From NCBI GenBank assembly GCA_963930655.1, contig OZ005604.1, positions 8,504,001 through 8,568,000 of the forward strand: 64,000 nt of DNA. Reading direction: 5' to 3'. Under the pieces are notes generated by a model, which was not told the DNA's origin, ran no database searches, and saw only the letters and a list, made by a program, of their open reading frames with translations. This DNA comes from Myrica gale (lineage: Eukaryota; Streptophyta; Magnoliopsida; Fagales; Myricaceae). Each line of letters begins with the position of its first letter. Within the stretch, counting starts at the first letter, position 1. Below are positions 1 to 11,165 of the stretch, one piece after another. The translations under genes and the position numbers were made by a program.

Positions 1-1259
1 CTTCTACTCCCTTTTTCTGCATCAGGTGAGGCTGATTTGCAAAATGAGTGAGACCCGGGCCTTGACCAGCTGCTACATAAGGAGTGTACTGACTTTGTCC
101 TTGTGTAGATGGCCCGGTTTGCTCATTTTTCCAGCTGAAGTTTGGATGATTTCTCCAACCTGCATTGTAAGAATTCGAGTAAGGTCCAGAAAAATTCTTA
201 GATATCATATGTACAGGGTTGGATTGATCTAGCAAAACTTCCTTAAAAACAGGTATTGTTGGGCAGGCATTAGTTATATTACCTGGATCCTCAATATGCA
301 ACATTTTTCAGAGTTTGATGGTACTAAATGCATCTCATTTACTTTCTTCAGCTCAATGGAATCTAACTTTTAGAAATCAACGCAAGTCTAGCATTTAGAT
401 CATCACTTTCTTTCAGTTGATATTTACCACCCCCACTAATGCATTTCTGATTTTCAGATCTATCAAATGAATCAGAAACATCCCAAGATTGAGCGTTATC
501 AGCCAAATAATCAAAATAATCAAAAGCTTCATCGGGTTCTTTGTTGAAAAATTCACCATTGCACATGGTTTCTACAAATTGCCTCATTTTTTGTTGCAAC
601 CCTTCATAAAAGAAACTTATAATCCTCCAATTCTGATATCCATGGTGAGGACATGCATTTAAAAGGTCTTTGAATCGTTCCCAACAATGATAAAATGTTT
701 CCACATCCTTTTGACCAAAATTCATGATTTGTCTTTTCAAAGCATTGGTTCTATGCATAGGAAAAAATTTCTTTAGAAATTCAATTTGCATTTCTTGCCA
801 AGTCCCAATAGATCTTGGTCTTAAAGAATTCAACCATGTCTTAGCCTTATCTTTCAAGGAAAATGTAAACAATTTAAGTCTTATAACCCCTTTAGTGCAT
901 GTTCTATCCATAAATGTGGAACACACTTCTTCAAACTCCTTAACATGCAAATAGGGATTTTTAGATTCCATCCAATGAAAATATAGTAGCAAAGGAATCA
1001 TCCCGGGTTTAAAATTAAAAGTATTTGCATTCAAAGGTTGAATAATGCAAGATGGTGGGCTTGTCCTAATAGGTAGCAAGTATTCTCTAAGGGTTCTGTT
1101 ATGATTGACTACTTCCCTATCAAGATGTTCATGTTCAGCCATATTGCTATGAGTCTCAGATGATGATTCAAGTGCAAATGATTCGGTTGATGAGGAGGTT
1201 AATGATTCTGCCCTAGCAAGTCTAAATGTGTTATCTCTAACCCAACCAGACATACACAC
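1..1259 (-). pseudogene. gypsy gag (capsid/nucleocapsid), frameshifted
   Basis: The open part (1259 to 363, 298 codons) has the plant retrotransposon gag fold: a segment FSLKDKAKTWLNSL followed by W-E-F-L-K-K-F-F-P and an FYEGL stretch, the usual core of the PF03732 family. It would form the capsid shell around the element RNA. The frame ends at a stop at 363, where one missing base breaks the expected run into ELKKVNEMH. Beyond it the homology continues in other frames: a degraded nucleocapsid knuckle ending in a GNITNACP-like stretch near 275-290, and the lineage motif GWRNHPNFSW near 134-163. The start at 1259 is simply the first ATG of the open frame. Family assignment is firm; the copy is dead. 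Confidence 0.8.
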
Positions 1260-1395
1260 TCAGCAATTAAATAAATTAAAGATAAAACAATCACGGTAAA
1301 TGAGAGGAAATAGACATCACCCGGGCTGTGCAGAGGTGCACAGCTCTAAAAACACCCTCTCAGCTTTCAACAAACTATGCTGATGACACCAATTG

Positions 1396-1413
1396 TCCCC
1401 GGCAACGGCTTCA
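1396..1413 (-). other. Primer-binding site, tRNA-Asp type
   Basis: The minus strand reads TGAAGCCGTTGCCGGGGA, matching 16 of 18 bases of the plant tRNA-Asp-type primer site TGGCGCCGTTGCCGGGGA as I know it. It lies just inside the LTR edge and upstream of gag, which fixes the direction and the LTR boundary of the element. Confidence 0.78.
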
Positions 1414-1419
1414 AAAACT

Positions 1420-2863
1420 TGATGTGAATTCGGAGGTGCTTCCAAGTGCAGAAGTGTCAAGTTGTAACAAGGATAAATCCAAGATCGATTCCACAGAGAC
1501 AAATGTGTATCAAAGTATTTGTAAGAGATTATTGCAATAGGAAAGAGCTATGTAAAAGCATTTTTGGGTTTTATGTTTAAATAAAAATCAGCTTGGTGGT
1601 AATGTTTTGGAAAGTAAATACAAAGCTGTTTAAATGCTGGTAAGAATCGAAAATCTAATCCAACACATAGGCAAAGATAGAACAACTTCACAGAAGCAAT
1701 TTGACAAACACTTGGGGTGTGGGTTAAAATATCTAGTGCTTTCACCATTTACTTCATTTCTTGGCCTTCCTCAAGTTTTACTAATCCAATCAAGGTATTA
1801 ATAAAAACGAAATATGCAAGTTTAATTTCAATTGACCATGACGACTTCTAAAAGAGAAGTATATCCTCATTAAATCTCAGCTCAAAATCCATGTATCACA
1901 TTAATGAAAATCCTTGGTTAACTCAAGGTTTTGTTGTGCCTAGTGTCATCAACAAAGCAAGAAATAAGAACAAGAGATTTATCAACCAATCTTTATCAAC
2001 TTTCGGCTTCAACCAAATGAGGACATGAAATCAGTATAATATAAAGTTCAACGTATCAAAGAAAGCATTAGACATTTCACCACAACCCCAAGCTAAAAGA
2101 ACTTAGCCGATCATCCTCATTTGCAAAATACCCAAATGTGCTAAACCCTAAAAGTCCTGGAGAAAGAGAATCGTATCTCAAACGAAAAGGAAAATAGCAG
2201 AAAAAATAACAAACTAAAACCAACCAAGAGAGCCCCCTTCATTCGAAATCTCCTTCTCCTTTTATACCCTCTTCCCCCTTCGTCTTCGTCCTTCTCTCTC
2301 CATTTCATGATGTCACCTTCCATTTTACGTAACCGTTTTTCTTCTACAGCTTCTGTGGTCCCCAAATCTCGAATCTTCATTGGCACGTAAGAGAACAGCT
2401 CCTTCTTTGCAAATCTGAGGTGTTGAATGGAGTATGTAGCAGCTGTGGAGAATGGCGTCAAACCGAAGGCTATAAGGCACGATAACATCAGTTGTAGCCA
2501 AGTGGAAGTTGGGCTGAATCTTAGACACACGCTCGAACGTCCTTGGACAATTTCAGACAGATGCGTCACTCTCGATCACCGCTCGACAACCGCTCAAGCT
2601 CCCTTGGAGAACTTCAGACAGACTCGTCATGCTCGATCACCACTCGACAATTGCTTTTGCGAGACTAAGAAAATCTTGTGAGAGTCACGGTTCTCCTGTT
2701 ACAACAGCAGCAACAAAAATCATTTCTTTAAGTGTAAAACATCAACTGTTACAAACTTAGCTCAAGTACTAAAATATGGTGCTTAATTAAGAGCTTAATT
2801 CATTTTCAGTTAAACAATTAATTCATTTAAGCCACCCAATTAAGCATATTAAACACTTTATCA
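1420..2863 (-). repeat. 5' LTR of the Athila-like element
   Basis: On the minus strand the LTR would start at 2863 with TGATAAAGTG and end near 1420 with ACATCA, six bases before the primer-binding site, giving about 1.44 kb with TG/CA ends. No partner LTR is in the window, so the outer edge is inferred from the TG end and the abrupt change to unrelated GC-rich repeat at 2864. The open frames inside (for example 2569-2141 minus) have no recognisable homology and look incidental. Confidence 0.6.
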
Positions 2864-2955
2864 GGCGGCCATAAGGTCGTGGACCACCACCAGCACACCC
2901 GTGTAAGACAGGGGTGTGGGAGGGTTTTTTAGCCCCAAACGGCGGCCAGCCAGTC
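2864..2955 (-). repeat. GC-rich dispersed repeat fragment
   Basis: About 90 bases that match, as reverse complement, the stretch 50725-50797. Shared blocks are the GCCGTTTGGGGCTAAAAA run, CCCTCCCACACC and TGGTGGTGGTC. The copy here carries about 12 extra bases. It lies exactly between the Athila LTR edge and the copia fragment. Its parent element is not recognised. Confidence 0.55.
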
Positions 2956-2960
2956 TTAGA

Positions 2961-3266
2961 TCCCAGGTCACCAAGAAAGGGTTTCTACCCTTTAGACAAG
3001 GAATTCATCTCTCTAAGCAAATGTGTCCAAAAACACCTGAAGAAATAGAGAATATGAGTAACTGCCATTATACTTCGGCTGAAGGGAGTCTCTTGTGTGC
3101 TATGTTTTGTACTAGGCCGGATATCAGTCAAGTAGTTAGTGTTGTGAGTAGATATCAATCCAATCCAGGTTCAGAACATTGGTCAGAAGTGAAACATATC
3201 CTCAGGTATTTGAGAAATACAAAACACTATTTTGTAGTGTCTGGCAGTGAGGATCTGATTGTCCAG
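2961..3266 (+). pseudogene. Ty1/copia reverse transcriptase C-terminal fragment
   Basis: The frame reads KKGFLPFRQGIHLSK, then a CTRPDIS block, SRYQSNPG, and HILRYLRNTKHYFVVSGSEDLIVQ. This is the end of the copia reverse transcriptase and the lead into RNase H, where CTRPD and the YLK/YLR run are family hallmarks. It starts abruptly (no ATG expected inside pol) and stops at 3266, where a 4.5 kb solo LTR interrupts it; the homology resumes at 7809. No catalytic YVDD is present because the upstream part is gone. Confidence 0.85.
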
Positions 3267-3369
3267 TGGTCACGCCCCATGCTCATACTTACCCCCTAGG
3301 CTCACCTATAGTAATGGTATGCACAACACACAGGCGGGGATTATGCCACTTAAGTCACTATGAGTCTTA

Positions 3370-3540
3370 GGTTGTGTTTGCATGAAAAAATTTTCATCAA
3401 CTCACAATAAAATACTACAATATAATTTCTCTCTCTCCCATTAAATCATAACTTTTTACTACAAAAAATATAAAAAATTATCTCTCTCTTCACTTTTTCA
3501 CTAAATCCAATACCAAAAATTTTACAACACAAACCTACCC
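3370..3540. mobile_element. Tourist-like MITE, 171 bp
   Basis: AT-rich element starting GGTTGTGTTTG and ending CAACACAAACCTACCC, flanked on both sides by TTA (3367-3369, 3541-3543). Terminal inverted repeats of the GTTTGTGTT type and a three-base TTA duplication fit PIF/Harbinger (Tourist) MITEs. It lies in the giant solo LTR. The related LTR at 57452 lacks it at the matching place, supporting a later insertion. Confidence 0.68.
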
Positions 3541-5495
3541 TTAGTCGATTTACCATGAGACTGAGCGGCAAGCATTTTTACAAATAAAATTGTAATGGGA
3601 AGTTGGAAAAGACTTAAGGTAAAAACTCTATGTTTTATAAAAGGCGAGAGAGATAATAAAATCTGAATAAGTCAAAAGTGTTGTATTATAAGCTTTTGAG
3701 TAGAAATAAGAACCTTGAGATAAAAAGATGAAGAAAGTGTCAAAAAGGAGATTCAAAACCTGAAATAATAAGGACAACTTTAATAATTCAAGCTACATCT
3801 TCCTGTGACTACAAAAAAAGGCTATATCACAAATATTCAGAAACTTCCTGATACACATGAACAAACTCTGGAGAAGACACTCTAACAGGCCTAAGAAGGG
3901 TATTAAACCTCCTCGTTAGAGTTCGATGTAAGATCAATAATCTCAGTTCCCGGAGTGGCACTACTATTCTCTGTAGGCGGGGCTGGGGGAACGAAATCTA
4001 ACCTTAGCCACTCGGGCAGTACATTTGGAAACCCAAAGTCCTCAAATCGTGGTAATGGGGATAGTGGGGACAGTGGGGGCACAGTGAATGGTAGGGATGC
4101 AGGGGATGTGGATACATGAGATGCAGTTAAGGGCTCCCTAAAGAACCAGTGGGCCTCATGCTCCACTGACACTCCAAGAGAATCAGAAACCCATGTCCGG
4201 ATCTTGAGCACTAGAACCTTAGGGTGGAAATCATAGGTCAACTATTCCTCGAATAGCTTCATTCTTCAATACCCAAATCTCCAATCATTGCAAAAACAAC
4301 ATAAGAGAAAAGAGTGAGTCCTATTGACTCAGTAAGGTGGGGGCGGGGAAAGAAAATCAAACAAATACAATGCATATAATTTACTTAAGCATGATTTATA
4401 ACTAACTTCCAGCATAATAAGTATGAACTTGGATAAATTAAAATATGCAATGCATCACACCATCATTGGTTCCTGAGGAGTTCCCGATATCAGCTCTGTT
4501 CACCCTTAGAGTCAGGTTGTGCGTCCCTTCCCATTCTATGGGACTGTCCCGTGCTTCCAGCACCAGGACCCTTAACATAACATTACGCCTTAGTGTTCAT
4601 AAAGGAGCCCACCCACTCCCTGTAGTGGGGGGTTGCACATCTCCTAAGTGCCCGGTACCATCACTACCATTCGAGGAACCCTCGCAAGTTAGGGGGTTCC
4701 TCACTTTCATTTTCCCTCTTATGAATGCAACCACATATCCAAGCATTAAAGTACATATGTAACAATGCGCATTAATTTGATATGAATTTGAAAGAAGCAT
4801 AAACAACATAACATGTTCAAAGAATAATCATTGACAATTCAAACAACCATGATTATAACTAGAAGATCTCATACCATTAAACTCCAATGAAGGCCTATTG
4901 GGCCTCCTTAGACCATGTTGGGCCTACTACCAAAGTATTACTGGACTTGGTGCTCTTATAGTTGTATTGGACCTAAAATCCATTTAGGCTCCTACACGAG
5001 CTTTGTGATTTGAGCCCTTATTCCAACTCATATTGAGCTCAAATTTGGTCTCCCTCATAAATTTTTTGTGCTCTATCCAACCATGTAATCATTTTCTCAT
5101 TTTGGACCCTTTTACCCTAACGAATTAGGCAAAATGTCGAATCTATCCTCAGAGATCTCATGGGGAATTTTTTACCTTTTCCTCCATCATTTTCTGCTGA
5201 AATTTTAAAAGAGATGCTAATATTAGATAATAATACTATATGGAAAGTTTCATAAAAAAATACAACCTGTAGCTTTGGGTCAATTTGGGCAGCACATATG
5301 TTTGCCTAAATGCCATAGATAGGTGTTCATGCTTTTGATGAATCTATGTTTTTCGAAACCTTAGGCTATGAATAATTTTAATCTATCAATATAAAGGAAA
5401 TCATAGAGCACATAACATATGGATTCTTCAAGAAACTTAAAGGCAAACAATGATTATTTCCAATGTCATCAAGGAACATGCATAATGTATCTTTT

Positions 5496-5812
5496 TCATG
5501 CTTTCAACTTTCATAACCTCTTCCTTGAGCCCATGACTCCTTTCTTTAGCCCCATTTGGCCTTATCTTGATCAGGGATACTTCCAGGCCTCTTGGCCATC
5601 ATCATTCTCAACAATGCTCAACATTTCATATCACATATGCATAACATTGTATCATGCTTTCAACTTTCATAACCTCTTTCTTGAGCCCATGGCTCCTTTC
5701 TTTGGCCCTATTTGGCCTTATCTTGATCAGGGATGCTTCCAGGCCTCTTGGCCATCATCTTACTTATTATTGCATCACCATTTCATATCACATATGCATA
5801 GCATTGTATCAT
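5496..5812. repeat. Tandem duplication, 156 bp period, inside solo LTR
   Basis: Two adjacent copies of a 156 bp unit start at 5496 and 5652. Each opens with TCATGCTTTCAACTTTCATA and runs through CTTATCTTGATCAGGGAT and TTCCAGGCCTCTTGGCC. They differ by scattered substitutions. A further partial repeat start (ATCAT) follows at about 5808. Confidence 0.85.
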
Positions 5813-7808
5813 AAAACCATGAAGTGCAACATGCAACATGCTACACCATATATCATTTTCATTGAACAATCCGTGGTCTATAAGGCTTAGGCTTATCACA
5901 ACTGTCACAGCTCATAAAGCATGTCAAGAAATCTTTTGAATAATAAAACCAACTCAGCAAGCAATCTTATACACATGTTATAAGAAATATTCATTAAGCC
6001 TTAACATGCAAGGTGTCTAGATAAGGTTTTACTTCATTGCACCTATGAACCTTTCTTTTCGCAAAACCTTGAAACCAACTTAACCCTAACATGTTCATCA
6101 TTGAATCACAGTTCTATGGATAAAATAAGTATGATCATTCAACACAAAAGAACATGTTATCCACCCTCAACAAAACTCAAGAAACCTAAACCCTTACCTT
6201 GGTGATCTCGGGCAGCTCTTGATGTTCTCCTATTAACACAAGATCTTTGGTTAATGAAACTGACCTAGGGGCTAAGAAGAAGTGGAAATGATTATGAGGA
6301 AATAGAAAAGAGGTGGTGCAAGGGGGTGTTCAAGGCCTTGGCCGAAACCCCTTTGCCAACTTACCTTGGCATGAAAGTTTTTCCACCTTCCTTCTCTTAT
6401 TCTTTTCGTCTTTCTCTCATTCTTCTTCTTTCTTTCTCTCCTTCCTTTCCCTCTTGGCCGAATGCTATCAACACTCACTCCTCACTCTCAAGCTCAAATG
6501 GCCGGCTGTTAGTGTGAGAAATGCATGGCAAGGGTTGGGTTTTATAGCCAACCTTGCCATGATTTCATCAAGGGGTGGTTGCCACAAGCAAGCCCCTTGA
6601 TTGGGTGGCTCGGGCGACATAAGGGCTGGAGGAGCCAAATGACACATTCCCCCTTCCCTAGGTGATGATTAAGGACACTTACACAAGCTAAAATCACTTC
6701 AAAATCAAATCAAATGTGATTGCAAACAAGCATGGCCGGTTGTTCCATCTTTGAATCTTAATATTCATGCATCACAAGCCAAGAACATGGGACAAGGGAA
6801 AATGACAAGGAAAACAAGACGAAACAAAGATTTCCAAGTGTGTGTGCCGTGTGACCTAGGGAGGAGAGAGAGCGTGGGACCCACATGACATCAAAGTAGA
6901 CTTAGGTAAGTAAAATGTTTAGTTAAGTTTTAAAGTTAATCAACGCATATGTTAGAGAAAAGAAATAGGTAATCAGTCAAGTAATTAACCGAGATTAGTG
7001 ATAGAATAATCAAGATTGACACTAGGTAAAAAAATTAGAACACTAGGGAAAGAGATTAAGCATATTGAAATCCATTAGGGCAATCAGAACCGAAATTAAT
7101 CATGTGTCAAGAAATCAAATCTAATACTTAGAAAATATTAAATATGAGCTAATGAAGTATACTTAGGAAAAATATCACGTGTTTAAATCAAGCGATATGA
7201 ATACTAAGATATTAACAAGAGAATGGAATAATTTTGTTAAACGCATAGAAACCGATAAAATAGAGACAATCACGATTATAATCGTTAATTGGCTAAATAC
7301 GAGAAATCAAAGAAATTAGAGAAATTTGGAAATTTAGGGAAGGGATATCGCACATTATGGAAAACTCTTAAAAAACTTAAAGCCCCTAATTAAATTTATT
7401 AATGAAACCAAATACCTGAAATAATAAGAGTAAATTAGGCAAATAAAATCACATTAATATAGGATAGATAATTTACTAAAATCAAGGTTAAAAATACAAT
7501 TTTTAACAAAAGTGTAATTCGGCCATACGCTAAAAATTTAACCAACTTGCTCTAAAATATTAGAGGAAGTAAAATCAAATCAATTAGACAATTTAAACAC
7601 ATGGATTGCAATAAAAATAGTGCTCTTAGTTCAAAGATTACAAATTGAAGGAAAGAGATTCTATAATAAATTAATTAAATCGTAAATAGTAAACAAGGTA
7701 CAAATTTAGAAAATAAAACAAATAATAGGAACACAGTACTGAGGATATTGAAAGAAAAACCCTAACACAAGAGTCTTAAAAGCAGCACAAAAGGTTCAGG
7801 GTATTACA

Positions 7809-7935
7809 CCAGGGATATACAGATTAGGATTTTCAATCAGATATTGATGATAGAAGATAAACATCCGGATTTGTGTTTAACAAAACCTTTATCAATGAAA
7901 GTGTTTGAGAAACATATTAAGGATATGGGTTTGAG
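7809..7935 (+). pseudogene. Ty1/copia RNase H and pol C-terminus, remnant
   Basis: Directly after the solo LTR the frame reads GYTD, then DFQSDIDDR and STSGFVF, the classic copia RNase H start, continuing the sentence broken off at 3266. Soon after comes a TKPLSMKVFEKHIKDMGLR-like stretch, normally found at the extreme C-terminus of copia pol. So most of RNase H between STSGFVF and the C-terminus has been deleted. Several point differences introduce stops. The D of GYTD is one of the catalytic aspartates of the RNase H fold. Confidence 0.82.
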
Positions 7936-8710
7936 ATATATGTATGATTGAGTTTGATGATTTGTTTCTATATTATCTAATAACAAAAGTTTATTTGTTT
8001 CTGTCATATATTATTGTTTTTATGAGTTTATATGTAACATGTGATGTTATGTATGCAAATTTGTTCAGGTAACATTGTAAAAAAAATCATACTAGAGATT
8101 AATGAATCAAAGGCAGGGAATAAGATTTTTCAGTTCCTTTTAAGCCTGAAATTGTTCTAGACTTTTGTAACATAAGGTCTACACTTGTTGTGCGGAGAAT
8201 GATTGATTTCATCATTGAGGTATAACCTTAAGCAGGCAAGTGGGTGTCATGTAACATGTACATACACTGAACAGGATCCGATTATGAATGCCTTTTGGAA
8301 AAGATCATTGTCAGGTTAAAGGTTGTTCTATCACAATTCGTTATTGTCCTTAGACCTGAGAGGTTTGTATTTATTCATGAATTGTGTACACATGCTTTAA
8401 TATTGTCAACCGGTGATGTTCATTCGGGACTATATGTGGACATGTTGTGTTGTGTGCGTGATGATTGAGTGATATGAATGCTCAACAAGGAATCCACCAG
8501 TCTTTTGGAAAGACAGTATATTCAGTTAGTGTTCATGAAAGAGTTGGACCAAAAGAAATCTGGCCGGAGTGTTTTACAAAACTATTTGATGAATACATAA
8601 AAGTATATTATATATATTTCAAAATTGTTTTGTTGTCCAATAGAGTTGTGAACTAAGAAATCAAGTTTACATGAGATAGGGACATGGCAGTGATATTTAG
8701 TTCGGATGGC
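7936..8710 (+). other. Internal non-coding tail of the copia element
   Basis: About 775 bases between the end of pol and the polypurine tract, with no recognisable coding capacity; the only frame (8465-8653, 63 codons) resembles nothing I know. Plant copia elements often have such a spacer before the 3' LTR. I see no other feature in it. Confidence 0.45.
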
Positions 8711-8721
8711 AAGTGGGAGAT
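8711..8721 (+). other. Polypurine tract of the copia element
   Basis: AAGTGGGAGAT directly precedes a TGTTAGAATT LTR start. This purine run primes plus-strand DNA synthesis in copia elements and fixes the 3' LTR start at 8722. Confidence 0.75.
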
Positions 8722-10058
8722 TGTTAGAATTATGTGCTCTCGATAGCCAAATTAATTAATTCAGTCCTAATATCTCATACGAAATATAGTTTGGTGGAAT
8801 GAATTAATTGTATGTAAAGGGACATATTTACAATAATCTCAAATTACAGTGGTCAATTAGAATATGTTGATGGACTTGATTGTACTTAGTAGAAGCCCTA
8901 ATTGTATTAGAAGAAGAGTTTTTCAGTTTTATCCTACAGCTGGAATTTGGGATCCCTAAGGATCCTATGTCTCATGCTATCTCTAGTGTTTCCCAAGGCC
9001 TATAATATAATTGTTATATTCAAGGGGTTGGCCATCAGAACTTTTTAGGAAATCCCAAAACGAGATAGTGACATAAATCCCTTAGGAGGCAACATATCTG
9101 AGTTGCTGTTCTAAATTGTTGGCGTTTTGGATTGGATCGTAATGCGGCTTAAGGTTTGTAGGTTCCTAAATTCCTATGTCAGGTATGAAATCGAGTCTGA
9201 AATTGTAATCTTAATCTTTGTTGATTGGAGCTTTGGATTGGATCGTAAAACGACATGTTGTTTGTTTTAGTTTAATTACTCATAAACTATCGACCAGCTA
9301 AACGTGCCGAGGATGCTGAAATACTAGGTGGTGGCGTTCTTGTCCTCCCAAATCTTTCTCTTTTATGATATGTACATGATTGGATATGGTTTAATTTGGT
9401 GTTGGTTCGTTATGATTTATGGCTCGTAGTGATTTCCAGTTCGCTAAGATTTGCTTCTTGTGGCTGAATTCTGAATTTGTGGCTTAGGAAGAACTATGTA
9501 ATTCAGAGAATGGATTTATATCATTCGAGTCTTCACTATTTGTAATGTGCGTAGCCGAACTGCCTAGTTAGGACTTGTAGATTTGGAGTAATGATTAAAG
9601 CTGGTTCTTTGACAAGCTGAGATGGATATTAAGTTGATGTGTTATCAATTTGGATTTCGGAGGGATTGTGATTTAAAATGCAAAATGAAATAATAGAAGA
9701 ATCCAATTAGTTTCAGGCCTTCGATAAAGACTGTGCCTGTCTTCTTCTGATGTGGATTATAGTGGGATTCAATTCTCTACAGTTGTGTGAGAAAGTTTGA
9801 TGGTGTAATGCACCTCCCGTTTATTTTTCCTAAAACTATCCTAATTAGCGAAAGTAACGTTGAACAATGCCGTTTAGTTTAAAAAGCCAACTTCTTAATC
9901 CAATATCAGGCTGAATGGCATCGTTTATCACTTCTCCCCAATAGCGAATTTTCCCCCAAATTTTTTCTCTCCCCCTGCGACAGTCCCGAGCCTTGCGTTC
10001 ATTAGGAATTTTCTTGAGGAGTCTAATTGGAGGATCTTTTATATGTTGTTGCGGTGGT
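8722..10058 (+). repeat. 3' LTR of the copia element, end unresolved
   Basis: Starts TGTTAGAATTATG right after the polypurine tract, typical of copia LTRs. The matching 5' LTR is absent, so the right edge cannot be set; it lies somewhere before the TSD at 10059. A short direct repeat, TTGGATTGGATCGTAA, occurs at about 9128 and 9234. The rest, to 10058, shows no coding or structural signal I can name. Confidence 0.45.
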
Positions 10059-10470
10059 TTCATTGTCACGCCTCGAACGCCATCCCGTAGGGACCGTGAC
10101 AGCCGCGAGCATTCCCCGGGAACACTCCAGCGCTTACACTAACTCTTACAGCGGAATTTTTTTTTATAAATATACACATAGGATGGCTCACTCAGGATCC
10201 ACATGTTGGCTGAGATACTAGCCCAATGATCATAACCTCTCGGTATACACATCATAATTCAGAAAAGTCTATACATTGCATCTTGTTTGCAACTTATACA
10301 AAACGTACTAGGGCAACATACTGCCACTTGATCAAAACCAGCACTCCCAAGTGCTACCTCGGAGTTCACCAACTCCGGCTCCAATCCCCAAACTTCCAGG
10401 ATTTCTACGTGAGATACTCCTCTGCTCCCCAGTTATCTTGTGGATCTGGAATGATACGATTTACAAACTA

Positions 10471-10486
10471 TGAGTCGAAAGACTCA
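10471..10486. promoter_or_regulatory. TGAGTC/GACTCA palindrome in giant LTR copy 2
   Basis: TGAGTC, four bases, GACTCA. The same palindrome lies at the equivalent place in the three other giant LTRs (4315-4331, 32608-32623, 56565-56581). TGAGTCA is also the core of bZIP (GCN4-like) sites. Function, whether protein site or RNA hairpin in the R region, is inference. Confidence 0.45.
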
Positions 10487-11032
10487 GTAAGGAACAACAG
10501 TTGAAACATGAACTTTAATAAAACATAGCTTTAAAGGCATACTTACTTCAATACACTGTAGCGATAAGATAAGAAATGCAAAACTGTAAATCATGAGTTA
10601 GTGCATAAAAACCATGATGCATATGCATGCTCCGTGATGCACATGCCATGCACTAAAATCTCTTGCCACTCTTGGCCTTTTCAAATGCATTTCAAATCTC
10701 GGAATTGGCCCCAGGCCCTTGAAAATCTTTCTTTCATTCTTGCTTATAAAATTGGCCCTTGGCCCTTGAAAATCATTCATTTTATACTTGTGCCACTGTT
10801 GTCCTTTTCACAACCATTTCGTATCTCTTACTCGTGGGCTCGCTCCATTTGACCCCTGAAGTCAGGGTTGTGCGTTCCCTTCGGAACCGTCCCCGAATTC
10901 CCTTGGAGACCTTACATCTGGTCGAGCTAGCCCGTAGTTGCCCCAGGCCTGATGGCTAGACACGACCCTTGGAGGCGCCACACCTTCTCGAGCAACGTTC
11001 CTCGGTGTGGTTGCACATACCTCACGGACTAA

Positions 11033-11165
11033 CCCATCCTTCACGAACAACGTCCCTCGGTATGGGCGTCCATTCATCCATCCTTCACGAACAACGTCCC
11101 TCGGCATGGATGTCTCAGGTTCCATCCATCCATCCTTCACGAACAACGTCCCTCGGCATGGATGT
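11033..11165. repeat. Minisatellite, three units, in giant LTR copy 2
   Basis: TCCTTCACGAACAACGTCCC recurs at 11037, 11081 and 11133 (spacing 44 and 52), and a degenerate unit lies just before at about 10985. The homologous LTR at 28460-33027 has one unit fewer (about 31930-32010). These short frames are open by chance and are not genes. Confidence 0.85.

Larger units (their letters stand above)
1..2863 (-). mobile_element. Athila-like Ty3/gypsy retrotransposon, 5' part
   Basis: Read on the minus strand, this is the 5' end of an LTR retrotransposon: LTR (2863 to 1420), a primer-binding site matching the tRNA-Asp 3' end, then gag running off the window at position 1. The order LTR, primer site, gag is complete and collinear, so pol and the 3' LTR probably lie left of the window. 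The primer type and the gag motif GWRNHPNFSW are what I know from plant Athila and related gypsy lineages; the lineage name is an inference from these. The gag is frameshifted, so this copy cannot make an intact polyprotein. Confidence 0.8.
3267..7808 (-). mobile_element. Giant solo LTR (Tekay/Del-like), copy 1
   Basis: A 4.54 kb segment beginning TGGTCACGCCCC and ending GGTATTACA, flanked by CCAG on the left (3263-3266) and CCAGG on the right (7809-7813). It splits a copia frame, and the two halves join in sense across it, so the insertion edges are well supported. No gag, pol, primer site or second LTR lies inside, as expected of a solo LTR left by LTR-LTR recombination. It shares with three other LTRs here a TGAGTC/GACTCA palindrome (4315-4331) and a CGCACAAC block (about 4505-4530). 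Sense direction (minus) is taken from the related LTR at 63763, which has a primer site. It carries a MITE and a tandem duplication. Confidence 0.82.

Noticed and set aside
2141-2569. 142-codon minus-strand open frame with a hydrophobic C-terminus
   Set aside because: Lies wholly inside the Athila-like LTR, has no recognisable domain and reads through low-complexity arginine and phenylalanine stretches.
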